Shown here piece by piece: positions 23,590 through 32,092 of a DNA stretch of 46,079 nucleotides (positions within the stretch are counted from its first letter, which is position 1; the number at the start of each line of letters is the position of its first letter). Below the pieces are notes generated by a model, which saw only the letters and a list, made by a program, of their open reading frames with translations, was not told the DNA's origin and made no database searches. The stretch is from NCBI GenBank assembly GCA_913061335.1, contig CAJXTP010000001.1:1-46079 (forward strand), in the 5' to 3' direction. This DNA comes from an uncultured Loktanella sp. GTDB lineage: Bacteria > Pseudomonadota > Alphaproteobacteria > Rhodobacterales > Rhodobacteraceae. The position numbers and the translations under genes are program-made.

Positions 23590-24132
23590 ATGCGTATGAC
23601 AACAACTGACGAAGACTTGGCGACACAGGCTGCCTGCGGCGACGGGGCGGCCTTCGGCGTGCTACTGGATCGGCACTATGACAGGTTGTTTGCGTTCTGC
23701 TTTCGGCTGACCGGATCGCGGGCAGAAGCCGAGGATTTGACCCAAGACATCTGCACCGCGCTGCCAACCAAATTGCGCAGCTATCAGGGGCGCGCACGGG
23801 TCACGACATGGCTTTACCGCGTAGCCGTCAACGCCGCCCATGACCGCAGGCGCAAGCAGGCAACATATGCACGCGCGACCAGCGGCTGGGGGACTTGGGA
23901 AATCGGGCGGGTCGCCGACATCGCCGAGGACGCGGATAAATCCGACTGGCTGACCAACGCCATGGGCACATTGACCGATGACCTGCGCGACACGCTCGCG
24001 CTGATCCTTGACGACGCGACCCACGCCCAAGCCGCCGAGGTGCTGGGTGTGTCCGAGGGCACCATCAGCTGGCGCATCTCCGAGGCCAAGAAACGCCTCA
24101 AAGCCCACCGCAAGCAGGAGGACACGCAATGA
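23590..24132 (+). CDS. ECF-type RNA polymerase sigma factor
   Basis: 180-residue alternative sigma factor. Region 2 (about 10-80) shows the core-binding and -10 contact elements DRHYDRLFAFCFRLTGSRAEAEDLTQDICTAL-type sequence, and the C-terminal region 4 helix-turn-helix has AAEVLGVSEGTISWRISEAKKRL. ATG 23590 is chosen because an earlier TTG would lie inside the gabD hairpin; ATG 23596 is an alternative. Its last codons overlap the start of the VWA membrane protein by four bases (ATGA), the arrangement of a sigma factor with its regulator. Target promoters are not visible here. Confidence 0.9.
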   Translation: MRMTTTDEDLATQAACGDGAAFGVLLDRHYDRLFAFCFRLTGSRAEAEDLTQDICTALPTKLRSYQGRARVTTWLYRVAVNAAHDRRRKQATYARATSGWGTWEIGRVADIAEDADKSDWLTNAMGTLTDDLRDTLALILDDATHAQAAEVLGVSEGTISWRISEAKKRLKAHRKQEDTQ

Positions 24133-26060
24133 CCGATGATTTTGATGATCTGAAATCCACAATGAACGCGGCGGCCCCTGCACCTGATGCAGCCCGCAGA
24201 CAAGCAAACTTGGCACGGGCCCAAAAAAACTTCGACAGCCTCCAAGGATCGACGCAGCAGGCGCGTCCTACTTCTGAAAACAGGGCAACCGCCCTTTTAA
24301 CAGGAGTGAAAACAATGCTGAAGACACTGACATCACGCGGCGGATTGACCGCGACCACAGCCCTCGTGGCCTGCGGATTTCTATTTCTAACACCCGTTGG
24401 ACAGGACTTTCGGCGCAAACCCGCACCTATTCTGGGCGCAAGTGAATTGGAAGATAGCCGCAACCTTGATGCGGAAATCGCGACTGCCCCAGATGGCACT
24501 ACAACGGCCCTGAACAACGGAGTAATGGCCTCGGCAGAAATTGCATTTGAATTCGCAGATACACGTGCAAGCAACGGTTTTGTACAACATGAGCTTGGTT
24601 TTGGGCTTGGAGCATTGGCCGCACCAATGCCTTTCTCGGCAGACACAGCCAATATGGCAATTGCGAACACCGATAGCTTTGCCAATGCAACGGCCAATGC
24701 GGTCAAGATCGCCGCCGATGAGCCAGTCTCGACGTTCTCAATTGACGTGGACACCGTCAGCTACAGCATTGTGCGGTCACACCTGAACGCCGGATCTTTG
24801 CCACCATCCGACGCCGTGCGGGTCGAGGAATTGATCAACTATTTCCCCTATGACTACGCAGGACCAGCGGCAGGCCAAGGGCCGTTCCGCCCCACAGTAT
24901 CCGTCATGCCAACACCTTGGAACGCCGACACACAATTGGTTCACATCGCGATCCAAGGCGAGAAACCAGCGATCGACGACCGCCCGCCGCTGAACCTCGT
25001 GTTCCTAATCGACACATCAGGATCGATGGCCCAGCCCGATAAACTGCCCCTGTTAAAACAGTCGTTCCGGCTGATGCTCGACAATCTAAGCCCGCAAGAT
25101 CAGGTTGCTATCGTCGAATACGCAGGCAGCGCAGGCGAGGTTTTGACGCCGACAGCCGCATCAGATCGAACGACAATCCTACAAGCGATCAACAGCCTTG
25201 GCGCAGGTGGGTCAACGAACGGACAAGGCGGGTTGGAACAAGCCTACGCCGTGGCCGAAGGTATGGCCGCAGACGGGGACGTTTCCCGCGTAATCCTTGC
25301 AACGGATGGCGATTTCAATGTCGGCTTAAACGATCCAGATGCCCTGAAAGACTTCATCGCAGACAAACGCGACAGCGGCACATACCTGAGCGTACTTGGG
25401 TTTGGGCGTGGCAACTTGGACGACGCAACCATGCAAGCCTTGGCGCAAAACGGGAACGGGCAAGCGGCCTATATTGATGATCTGTCAGAGGCGCAAAAGG
25501 TGCTTGTCGATCAGCTGTCAGGGGCTCTATTTCCAATTGCTAATGACGTGAAGATACAGGTCGAGTTTAATCCGGCAACCGTCGCCGAATACCGACTGAT
25601 CGGGTATGAGACACGCAGCCTGCGCCGCGAGGATTTCAACAACGATGCGGTCGACGCAGGCGAGCTTGGGGCCGGACACAGTGTGACTGCCATCTACGAG
25701 GTGACACCTGTCGGCAGTGCAGCAATCCTGAGCGATCCGTTGCGATACGGCACGTCGGATACAGTTGAAGGGTCGGTCGAATTAGGCTTCCTCAAACTGC
25801 GGTTCAAAGCCCCGGGCAAAAGCCAAAGCCAATTGATCGAAACACCAATTTCAGCTGATTTGACAATCACATCAGAGGCACAATTTGCAGCAGCCATTGC
25901 GGGCTTCGGGCAGCTGCTGCGTGGTTCAGATTATCTGGGGGATTGGGCCTACGACGATGCAATCACACTTGCAAATGCCCATCGCGGGGATGACGCGTTT
26001 GGATACCGCACGCAAGCCGTTCAATTGATGCGATTGGCGCAGTCCCTATCGGAGGAGTGA
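24129..26060 (+). CDS. Membrane-anchored VWA protein, YfbK-like, probable anti-sigma
   Basis: 643 residues. A charged cytosolic head (1-70) is followed by one membrane helix (about 72-90) and a large extracytoplasmic part. The latter holds the YfbK-type N-terminal segment (about 195-245, FSIDVDTVSYSIVRSHLN ... ELINYFPY), a von Willebrand A domain with intact MIDAS (DTSGSM, Asp295-Ser297-Ser299, later ATDGDFNVG), and a DUF3520-like C-terminal part. The first residues overlap the sigma gene, and the head-helix-sensor layout is that of an anti-sigma factor, here carrying a VWA ligand domain. The N-terminal head shows no zinc-binding anti-sigma motif, so that role is inferred from context. The stop codon lies at the edge of a palindromic repeat. 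Confidence 0.85.
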   Translation: MTDDFDDLKSTMNAAAPAPDAARRQANLARAQKNFDSLQGSTQQARPTSENRATALLTGVKTMLKTLTSRGGLTATTALVACGFLFLTPVGQDFRRKPAPILGASELEDSRNLDAEIATAPDGTTTALNNGVMASAEIAFEFADTRASNGFVQHELGFGLGALAAPMPFSADTANMAIANTDSFANATANAVKIAADEPVSTFSIDVDTVSYSIVRSHLNAGSLPPSDAVRVEELINYFPYDYAGPAAGQGPFRPTVSVMPTPWNADTQLVHIAIQGEKPAIDDRPPLNLVFLIDTSGSMAQPDKLPLLKQSFRLMLDNLSPQDQVAIVEYAGSAGEVLTPTAASDRTTILQAINSLGAGGSTNGQGGLEQAYAVAEGMAADGDVSRVILATDGDFNVGLNDPDALKDFIADKRDSGTYLSVLGFGRGNLDDATMQALAQNGNGQAAYIDDLSEAQKVLVDQLSGALFPIANDVKIQVEFNPATVAEYRLIGYETRSLRREDFNNDAVDAGELGAGHSVTAIYEVTPVGSAAILSDPLRYGTSDTVEGSVELGFLKLRFKAPGKSQSQLIETPISADLTITSEAQFAAAIAGFGQLLRGSDYLGDWAYDDAITLANAHRGDDAFGYRTQAVQLMRLAQSLSEE

Positions 26061-26080
26061 TGGGTTAAAACCCATCCTAC
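26059..26080. repeat. 22-bp palindromic element, copy 1
   Basis: GATGGGTTAAAACCCATC followed by CTAC, with eight-base arms around AA. It overlaps the TGA of the VWA gene, and its CTA (26077-26079) is the TAG stop of the convergent hydroxypyruvate isomerase gene. Identical 22-bp copies are at 34159 and 40665. Probably a two-way terminator or REP-like element. Confidence 0.9.
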
Positions 26081-26820
26081 GCAATCCATCCAACGCTTTG
26101 ATTGGTGCGGGCGGCGGGGGTATATTCCCCGCTGACCCACGCGTCATATCCATCCGTATCAAGGGCTGTGAAAAACGCGGCAAAGTCGATATCAGATTGA
26201 TCCGGCGCCGTCCGGTCCGGCGTCTGCGCGACCTGCACATGCACCGTGATGTCACGCACACGCGCCCACGTTCCCAGCACATCCCCAGTGATCTTCTGTG
26301 CGTGATAAGCATCAAACTGCAAGCGAAGATTGGGGGCATCAATAGCGGCAATCACCTCAGCGGCCAAATCAAAGTCCGACAGGAAATATCCGGGCATGTC
26401 GTTTTGGTTAATTGGCTCGATGGTCAACGACTGTTCGGGGGCCTCTGCAGCTGCCCAGCGCAGGTTTTCAATAAAAGTAACCTTGGCATCCGGCCCTTCC
26501 GCGACCCCTGCCATGATATGCAAATGCTGCGCACCGAGCGCCGCTGCATAACGCAAGGACCGCTTAAAGTCTTGGCGGAACCGCGACCCCGGAACCGCAG
26601 CAAACCCGCGCTCACCACCAGTATAATTAGGGGGCGGACAATTGATCAGCGCCAACGGCAAGTCATTGCGGGCCAGCGCGTCCAACATATCAGGCACAGC
26701 AACATCGTAGGGAAACAACACCTCTACGGCATCAAACCCCGCAGCACGGGCCGCCGCAAATCGTTCGATGAACGGCAACTCCGTAAACAACATCGACAGG
26801 TTGGCGCAAAAACGTGGCAT
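26077..26820 (-). CDS. hyi: Hydroxypyruvate isomerase (Hyi/OtnI family)
   Basis: 247-residue TIM-barrel sugar isomerase that interconverts hydroxypyruvate and tartronate semialdehyde (or 2-oxo-tetronate in OtnI relatives). It begins FCANLSMLFTELPFIERF and shows the family's GFDAVEVLFPYD, LTIEPINQNDMPGYFL with the catalytic Glu, LQFDAYHAQ and VSGEYTP. It shares one base with the end of the DUF1285 gene (TGATG) and its own stop lies in the palindromic repeat. Link to glyoxylate/glycolate metabolism is plausible, since glcDEF lies 8 kb away, but they are separate units. Hyi and OtnI cannot be told apart here. Confidence 0.87.
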   Translation of the reverse strand: MPRFCANLSMLFTELPFIERFAAARAAGFDAVEVLFPYDVAVPDMLDALARNDLPLALINCPPPNYTGGERGFAAVPGSRFRQDFKRSLRYAAALGAQHLHIMAGVAEGPDAKVTFIENLRWAAAEAPEQSLTIEPINQNDMPGYFLSDFDLAAEVIAAIDAPNLRLQFDAYHAQKITGDVLGTWARVRDITVHVQVAQTPDRTAPDQSDIDFAAFFTALDTDGYDAWVSGEYTPAARTNQSVGWIA

Positions 26821-27416
26821 CAGGGCAGCTCTGCCGCTGGAATAATCGCGAAAAACGCGCCCTTCGATCGGACACCAAACCAGCGAACTCCGTCCACGTC
26901 CGCCTCTTCGCCCTCATCAACCAAGCGGTAAAATGACTTGCGATCAATCAACGCCTCAAGGTTGGTGCGGACCAAAACATATGGCGACGGCTCGCCGGTT
27001 TGCGGATCACGAACAACGCGGATCGGATGCTCAGGGCCTGCGGTGAAAAAGTCACCAACATTTGTTTCAAATACCAACCCGTCATCCAAACGGTTGAAAT
27101 CTACCGCCACAAACGGAGCATCATCCACCTTGATCCCGACCTTCTCAACTGGAGTCACCAGGAAATAATCGTCACCATCACGGCGCAGAATCGTCGAAAA
27201 TAGCTTCACCAGCTCGACCCGACCAATCGGCGTGCCAAGGTAAAACCACGTCCCATCCCGCGCGATGCGCATGTCCAAATCCCCGCAAAACGGCGGATTC
27301 CACAAATGCATGGGCGGCAATCCGCCTTTTTTGGCGGCGCGCGCGGCTGCAGCAAGGCTTTCGGCGCTTGGGGTCACGTTCTTTTGTTCAGTCATTGTTT
27401 TTGCCATTGGGGTCAT
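26820..27416 (-). CDS. DUF1285 family protein
   Basis: Up to 198 residues, cytosolic. The conserved core runs from LPPMHLWNPPFCGDLDMRI through GTWFYLGTPIGRVELVKLFSTIL and YFLVTPVEKVGI to the C-terminus, matching the DUF1285 family, for which I know no firm function. The start is uncertain: ATGs at 27416, 27407 and 27395 are all in frame and none has a good ribosome site; a TATAAC near 27432 favours a later one. It is divergent from the MoxR gene with about 50 bp between them, a pairing seen in other alphaproteobacteria, and is co-translated with hyi. Confidence 0.85.
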   Translation of the reverse strand: MTPMAKTMTEQKNVTPSAESLAAAARAAKKGGLPPMHLWNPPFCGDLDMRIARDGTWFYLGTPIGRVELVKLFSTILRRDGDDYFLVTPVEKVGIKVDDAPFVAVDFNRLDDGLVFETNVGDFFTAGPEHPIRVVRDPQTGEPSPYVLVRTNLEALIDRKSFYRLVDEGEEADVDGVRWFGVRSKGAFFAIIPAAELP

Positions 27417-27464
27417 TGGGGTTATCTGTTGTTATAAGCATATAGGTGAAACAGGAGCATTGTC

Positions 27465-28472
27465 ATGGCAAACCCCGATCAATTGGTCGCAGACATCGAA
27501 ATTTTGCGCGCAAAGCTTGCCGAGGCAAGGACCAGTATCGCCGCGCGGTTCATCGGGCAGCCCCGTGTTGTGGATCTTACATTGACGGCGCTCATATGTG
27601 GCGGCCATGCCGTCTTGGTCGGGCTGCCCGGTTTGGGGAAAACTCGTCTTGTCGATACCCTGTCCACCGTGATGGGCCTGCATGGCAACCGTATTCAATT
27701 CACGCCTGACCTGATGCCTGCCGACATTCTTGGCTCCGAAATCCTTGATACCGCAACCGACGGCACCCGCAGCTTTCGCTTTATCGAAGGGCCGGTGTTC
27801 TGCCAGCTGCTGATGGCAGACGAGATTAACCGCGCGTCGCCGCGCACCCAATCCGCCCTCCTGCAAGCCATGCAAGAACAACAGGTCACCATCGCAGGCC
27901 AACACCGCCCGCTTGGGGCGCCGTTCCATGTGCTCGCCACGCAAAACCCGATTGAACAAGAAGGCACCTATCCGCTACCAGAGGCACAGCTCGACCGGTT
28001 CCTCGTGCAAATTGATGTGCCATACCCTGATCGCGACACGGAAAAAGACATCCTGATAGCCACCACAGGTGCGACTGAAGACGAAGCAACTGCGGTCTTC
28101 ACTTCGCAAGAACTGCTCGACGCGCAAACCCTGCTACGGCGCATGCCTGTGGGTGACAATATCGTTGAAATGATCCTCGATCTGGTCCGGTCCTGCCGCC
28201 CCGATGATGACGCATCTGCCGCGATCCGCGACAACGTCAGCTGGGGCCCCGGCCCGCGTGCGGCCCAAGCGCTCATGCTCACCGTGCGTGCGCAAGCCCT
28301 GCTGTCTGGTCGCCTTGCACCAAGCGCCGAAGACGTCATGGCCATGGCGGTGCCCGTCCTTGAACACCGGATGGCGCTGTCGTTTTCAGCCCGTGCGCGC
28401 GGGGTCAATATCACCGATATTATCAACGACGTCGCAGCCTCCGTCACCCAAACACAGGCCGCCGTCGCGTGA
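27465..28472 (+). CDS. MoxR-family AAA+ ATPase
   Basis: 335-residue AAA+ chaperone-like ATPase of the MoxR class, which works with VWA or DUF58 partners to mature protein complexes. Walker A GLPGLGKT (53-60), Walker B LLMADEIN (115-122), sensor-1 in LATQNPIEQEGTYPLPEAQLDRF with the arginine finger region, and the helical lid near 250-320 are all present. ATG 27465 has AGGAG eight bases upstream. Its stop overlaps the GTG start of the DUF58 gene (GTGA), and two large membrane proteins follow. The substrate complex is not known. Confidence 0.94.
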   Translation: MANPDQLVADIEILRAKLAEARTSIAARFIGQPRVVDLTLTALICGGHAVLVGLPGLGKTRLVDTLSTVMGLHGNRIQFTPDLMPADILGSEILDTATDGTRSFRFIEGPVFCQLLMADEINRASPRTQSALLQAMQEQQVTIAGQHRPLGAPFHVLATQNPIEQEGTYPLPEAQLDRFLVQIDVPYPDRDTEKDILIATTGATEDEATAVFTSQELLDAQTLLRRMPVGDNIVEMILDLVRSCRPDDDASAAIRDNVSWGPGPRAAQALMLTVRAQALLSGRLAPSAEDVMAMAVPVLEHRMALSFSARARGVNITDIINDVAASVTQTQAAVA

Positions 28473-29338
28473 CAAACGCGCTAACGCTCAGATCAGCCGC
28501 CGAACAGCTCGCAGGCCCGATGCCCGCGCTGTTGGCCGCCGCAGATCAATTGGCATCGACGGTCATGCTGGGCGATCACGGGCGCAGACGCGCAGGCATG
28601 GGCGACACGTTTTGGCAGTACCGCCCCGCGCAACAAGGCGATGAAGCACGCGCAATCGACTGGAGACGCTCGGCGCGCGCTGACAGCAACTTTGTCGCCG
28701 ACAAAGAATGGCAAATCGCGCAATCCGTCCTACTTTGGGTCGACCAATCAGCCGCGATGCAATTCACATCCGACGACAACCTGCCCACCAAATCGGCGCG
28801 CGCACGCACGCTTGCACTGGCCACGGCAATCCTGCTGACACGCGGCGGCGAACGGGTCGGGCTGACAGGCCTACGTCTGCCGCCAAAACGCGGCGCAGGT
28901 CAAATCCGGCAAATGGCCGCGCTGCTTTGCGAAGACAACAACAGCGATTTCGGCACCCCCAACACCCAAGGATTATTGCCCCACAGTCGCGCCCTTTTCA
29001 TCAGCGATTTTCTAGGCGACATAGCCCCCACAAAAACGGCCCTCTTTGAGGCCGCAGACCACGGCATCAAAGGCTGCATCCTGCAAATCCTCGACCCGCA
29101 AGAAGAAGCGTTTCCGTTCAGTGGCCGCACCAACTTCCAGTCAATGGGTGGCGGCATAACCCATGAAACCCTATCCGCAGACGGCCTTAAACAACGTTAC
29201 CTCGACAAACTCGCCGAACGCAAAGACGCGCTGCAAACCCTTGCGCGCCAAACCGGTTGGCAGTTCCACACACACCACACAAACGCCTCCGCCACATCCG
29301 CCCTGCTCTGGCTTTACCAATCACTGGAGGCGCGATAA
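28469..29338 (+). CDS. DUF58 family protein
   Basis: 289-residue cytosolic protein with the DUF58 core: FWQYRPAQQGDEARAIDWRRSAR (about 51-73), then WQIAQSVLLWVDQSAAMQF, the start of a VWA-like fold. These proteins are standard partners of MoxR ATPases. It starts with GTG at 28469 inside the four-base overlap with the MoxR gene and ends directly before the next ATG, so the order MoxR, DUF58, BatA-like, amidotransferase-like is one operon. Confidence 0.9.
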   Translation: MTNALTLRSAAEQLAGPMPALLAAADQLASTVMLGDHGRRRAGMGDTFWQYRPAQQGDEARAIDWRRSARADSNFVADKEWQIAQSVLLWVDQSAAMQFTSDDNLPTKSARARTLALATAILLTRGGERVGLTGLRLPPKRGAGQIRQMAALLCEDNNSDFGTPNTQGLLPHSRALFISDFLGDIAPTKTALFEAADHGIKGCILQILDPQEEAFPFSGRTNFQSMGGGITHETLSADGLKQRYLDKLAERKDALQTLARQTGWQFHTHHTNASATSALLWLYQSLEAR

Positions 29339-32089
29339 ATGTGGACGCTCGGCCCCCTCGGCTTCACCGCGCCCTTGCTTTTGCTTGGCCTGATCGTTCT
29401 GCCAATCTTGTGGATATTACTACGCGCAGTACCCCCCGCCCCCGTCAAACGACGCTTTCCTGGTGTGGCGCTTTTGCTGGGCCTACAAGACGACGAAAGC
29501 CAATCCGACCGCACACCGTGGTGGCTTTTGCTGCTACGGCTCCTCGCAGTCGCAGCCCTGATCATCGGCTTCGCAGGTCCAGTGCTCAACCCAACCGACA
29601 ACCGCGCAGGCACTGGCAATTTGCTGATCGCACTTGATGGATCATGGGCAGGCGCACCCAGCTGGACGGCGCGCATCAAACGGGTCGACGCACTCCTATC
29701 AGAGGCGGCGCGCAATGACCGGCCCGTCAGCGTTGTAAACCTGTCCAACCTGCCCACAGGCGATCTGACATTCAGTGCGGCAAGCACTTGGCAAAACCGC
29801 CTTGCAAACCTGCAACCACAACCATGGCAACCACGCGCCGTGGCTGATTGGGTATCCGCACAAACCGCAACTTTCGAAACCCAGTGGATGTCAGATGGCA
29901 TCGACTGGGAAGGACGAACAGCAGCGCTTTCGGCATTCGAGGCAAAAGGCACCGTCACAATTTTCCAATCGCCGCGCGCAACCTTTGGGCTTCAACCTGC
30001 CATCTTTGAGGATGGGGCAATCACCTTATCTGCAATCCGCACGCCCATTGGGGCGGCGACGTCCGTGCCCGTCACGGCTATCGGGCTCGACCCTGCAGGC
30101 ACAGAACGGCAGCTTCAAACAGTGACGCTGGAATTTGAAGCTGGCGAAGCCACAGGAACAACCGCGCTGATCCTACCGCCAGAACTGCGCAACCGGATCA
30201 CACGTTTTGAGATCACAGGCCAGCGGTCCGCAGGGGCTGTCACGCTGACAGATGACGCGCTCAAACGACGCGAAGTCGCGCTTATTGCAGGACGCGGCAG
30301 CCGCGAAGAATTGAACCTTTTGTCACCGCTGCATTACCTGCGCGAAGCCTTGGTGCCAACAGCTGACCTCATCGACGGGACCTTGACCGACATCTTGCTG
30401 GCGAACCCCGATGTGATCGTGCTGGCTGACGTGGCGACCTTGGCTGGCACAGAAACCGACGACACAATTGCATGGGTCGAAAACGGCGGGCTGCTTTTAC
30501 GCTTTGCGGGGCCCAGACTGGCGGAGTCTGATCTTGGACGCGACGCCGAAGACCCGCTGCTACCTGTGCGCTTGCGGTCAGGCGGACGCAGCGTCGGTGG
30601 CGCCATGAGCTGGGGTGAACCAAAAGCGCTCGCACCCTTCAACGACACCTCCCCGTTCTTTGGACTGGCGATCCCAGACGACGTGACGGTCAGTGCACAG
30701 GTCATGGCGCAACCCGATCCAACGCTGGCCACCCGCGTCATTGCGCAATTGGCCGACGGCACACCGCTGGTCACGCGCAAACCTGTCGGCGAAGGTCAAG
30801 TCGTGCTGGTTCACGTGACTGCCAATGCCGAATGGTCAACATTGCCGCTGTCAGGATTGTTCGTGCAAATGCTCGAACGGCTGGCCATTTCAACGCGGCC
30901 CGCAGCTGGCGATGCGCAAGCCTTGGCTGGTAGTACTTGGCAACCCAGCCAAGTGCTTGACGGGTTCGGGCGGCTGCAAGACGGCGGGATGCTTGCAGGT
31001 GTCGACGGTGAGATCCTCAGCACAAAATCTGCTGGGCGCGACCTACCTCCGGGGCTTTATAACGGTGCCGAACAACAGATTGCCGTGAACGCTGTCGGGC
31101 CTGACACAACGCTCAACGTCGCCGCATGGCCCGCACGTATCAACGTGCAAGGCATGGCCGGCATGCGCGAAACCGCATTCAAAGGATGGCTGCTGGCGGG
31201 CGCACTTGGGCTGCTGATCATCGATATAATGGCATCACTGCTGATCGGCGGGCGGCTGCGCGGGCCCCATGCCGACGTGGCTATGGCACTCATTCTCATG
31301 TTGGCATTCACGCCCGAAGCGCACGCGCTGACAGACGAAGAAGCCATTGCAGCCACCACCGCCGTCGTTCTGGGGCACATCCTCACAGGCGACGCGGACG
31401 TCGACGCACAGGCGGGCGCAGGGCTGCTGGGGCTGTCGCAAACCTTGTTCCAGCGCACCTCAATTGAGCCAAACGCACCACATGCCATCGATCTGGAACG
31501 CGATGAACTGGCGTTTTACCCGTTCTTGTATTGGCCCGTGACAGCGACCCAATCGCTGCCCAGTCGCGAAGCTTACGGCAAGCTTAACCGCTACCTGCGG
31601 TCCGGTGGGATGATCCTGTTTGACACGCGCGACGCGGACACTGCACGGTTCGGGTCAGGCAGCCCAGAGGGGCGCAAACTGCAATCCATTGCGCGCGGTC
31701 TTGATATTCCGGCGCTTGAACCAATCCCGCAAGATCACGTGCTGACGCGCACATTCTATCTGCTCCAAGACTTCCCGGGGCGTTACGCCAGTCGGGACAT
31801 CTGGGTCGAAGCATCCCCCGCTGGGGCCGAGTTGGCCGAGGGCATGCCATTTCGCAATCTGAACGACGGGGTGACACCCGTGTTTATCGGCGGCAACGAC
31901 TGGGCGCGGGCATGGGCGGTGGACCAATACGGCAACCGAATGTTCCCTGTTGGGCGCGGCACGGCGGGCGAACGGCAGCGTGAATTTGCGCTGCGGTTCG
32001 GGGTCAACCTGATCATGCATGTGCTGACTGGAAACTATAAATCCGACCAAGTGCACGTCCCCGCACTTCTTGACCGTTTGGGGCAATAG
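29339..32089 (+). CDS. BatA-like N-terminus plus DUF4159 membrane protein
   Basis: 916 residues. N-terminal two-helix region (about 7-28 and 59-80) with the aerotolerance BatA-type start GPLGFTAPLLLLGLIVLPILWILL. A long presumed periplasmic part follows, then a pair of helices near 620-665 (AGALGLLIIDIMASLLIGG, VAMALILMLAFTPEAHA). The C-terminal domain (about 695-916) has the DUF4159 features FYPFLYWPVTATQSLPS, YLRSGGMILFDTRDAD and ELALRFGVNLIMH-like end. ATG 29339 abuts the DUF58 stop, with GGAGG eight bases upstream. Likely substrate or partner of the MoxR-DUF58 pair in the inner membrane; the exact role is unknown. Confidence 0.87.
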   Translation: MWTLGPLGFTAPLLLLGLIVLPILWILLRAVPPAPVKRRFPGVALLLGLQDDESQSDRTPWWLLLLRLLAVAALIIGFAGPVLNPTDNRAGTGNLLIALDGSWAGAPSWTARIKRVDALLSEAARNDRPVSVVNLSNLPTGDLTFSAASTWQNRLANLQPQPWQPRAVADWVSAQTATFETQWMSDGIDWEGRTAALSAFEAKGTVTIFQSPRATFGLQPAIFEDGAITLSAIRTPIGAATSVPVTAIGLDPAGTERQLQTVTLEFEAGEATGTTALILPPELRNRITRFEITGQRSAGAVTLTDDALKRREVALIAGRGSREELNLLSPLHYLREALVPTADLIDGTLTDILLANPDVIVLADVATLAGTETDDTIAWVENGGLLLRFAGPRLAESDLGRDAEDPLLPVRLRSGGRSVGGAMSWGEPKALAPFNDTSPFFGLAIPDDVTVSAQVMAQPDPTLATRVIAQLADGTPLVTRKPVGEGQVVLVHVTANAEWSTLPLSGLFVQMLERLAISTRPAAGDAQALAGSTWQPSQVLDGFGRLQDGGMLAGVDGEILSTKSAGRDLPPGLYNGAEQQIAVNAVGPDTTLNVAAWPARINVQGMAGMRETAFKGWLLAGALGLLIIDIMASLLIGGRLRGPHADVAMALILMLAFTPEAHALTDEEAIAATTAVVLGHILTGDADVDAQAGAGLLGLSQTLFQRTSIEPNAPHAIDLERDELAFYPFLYWPVTATQSLPSREAYGKLNRYLRSGGMILFDTRDADTARFGSGSPEGRKLQSIARGLDIPALEPIPQDHVLTRTFYLLQDFPGRYASRDIWVEASPAGAELAEGMPFRNLNDGVTPVFIGGNDWARAWAVDQYGNRMFPVGRGTAGERQREFALRFGVNLIMHVLTGNYKSDQVHVPALLDRLGQ

Positions 32090-32092
32090 ACA

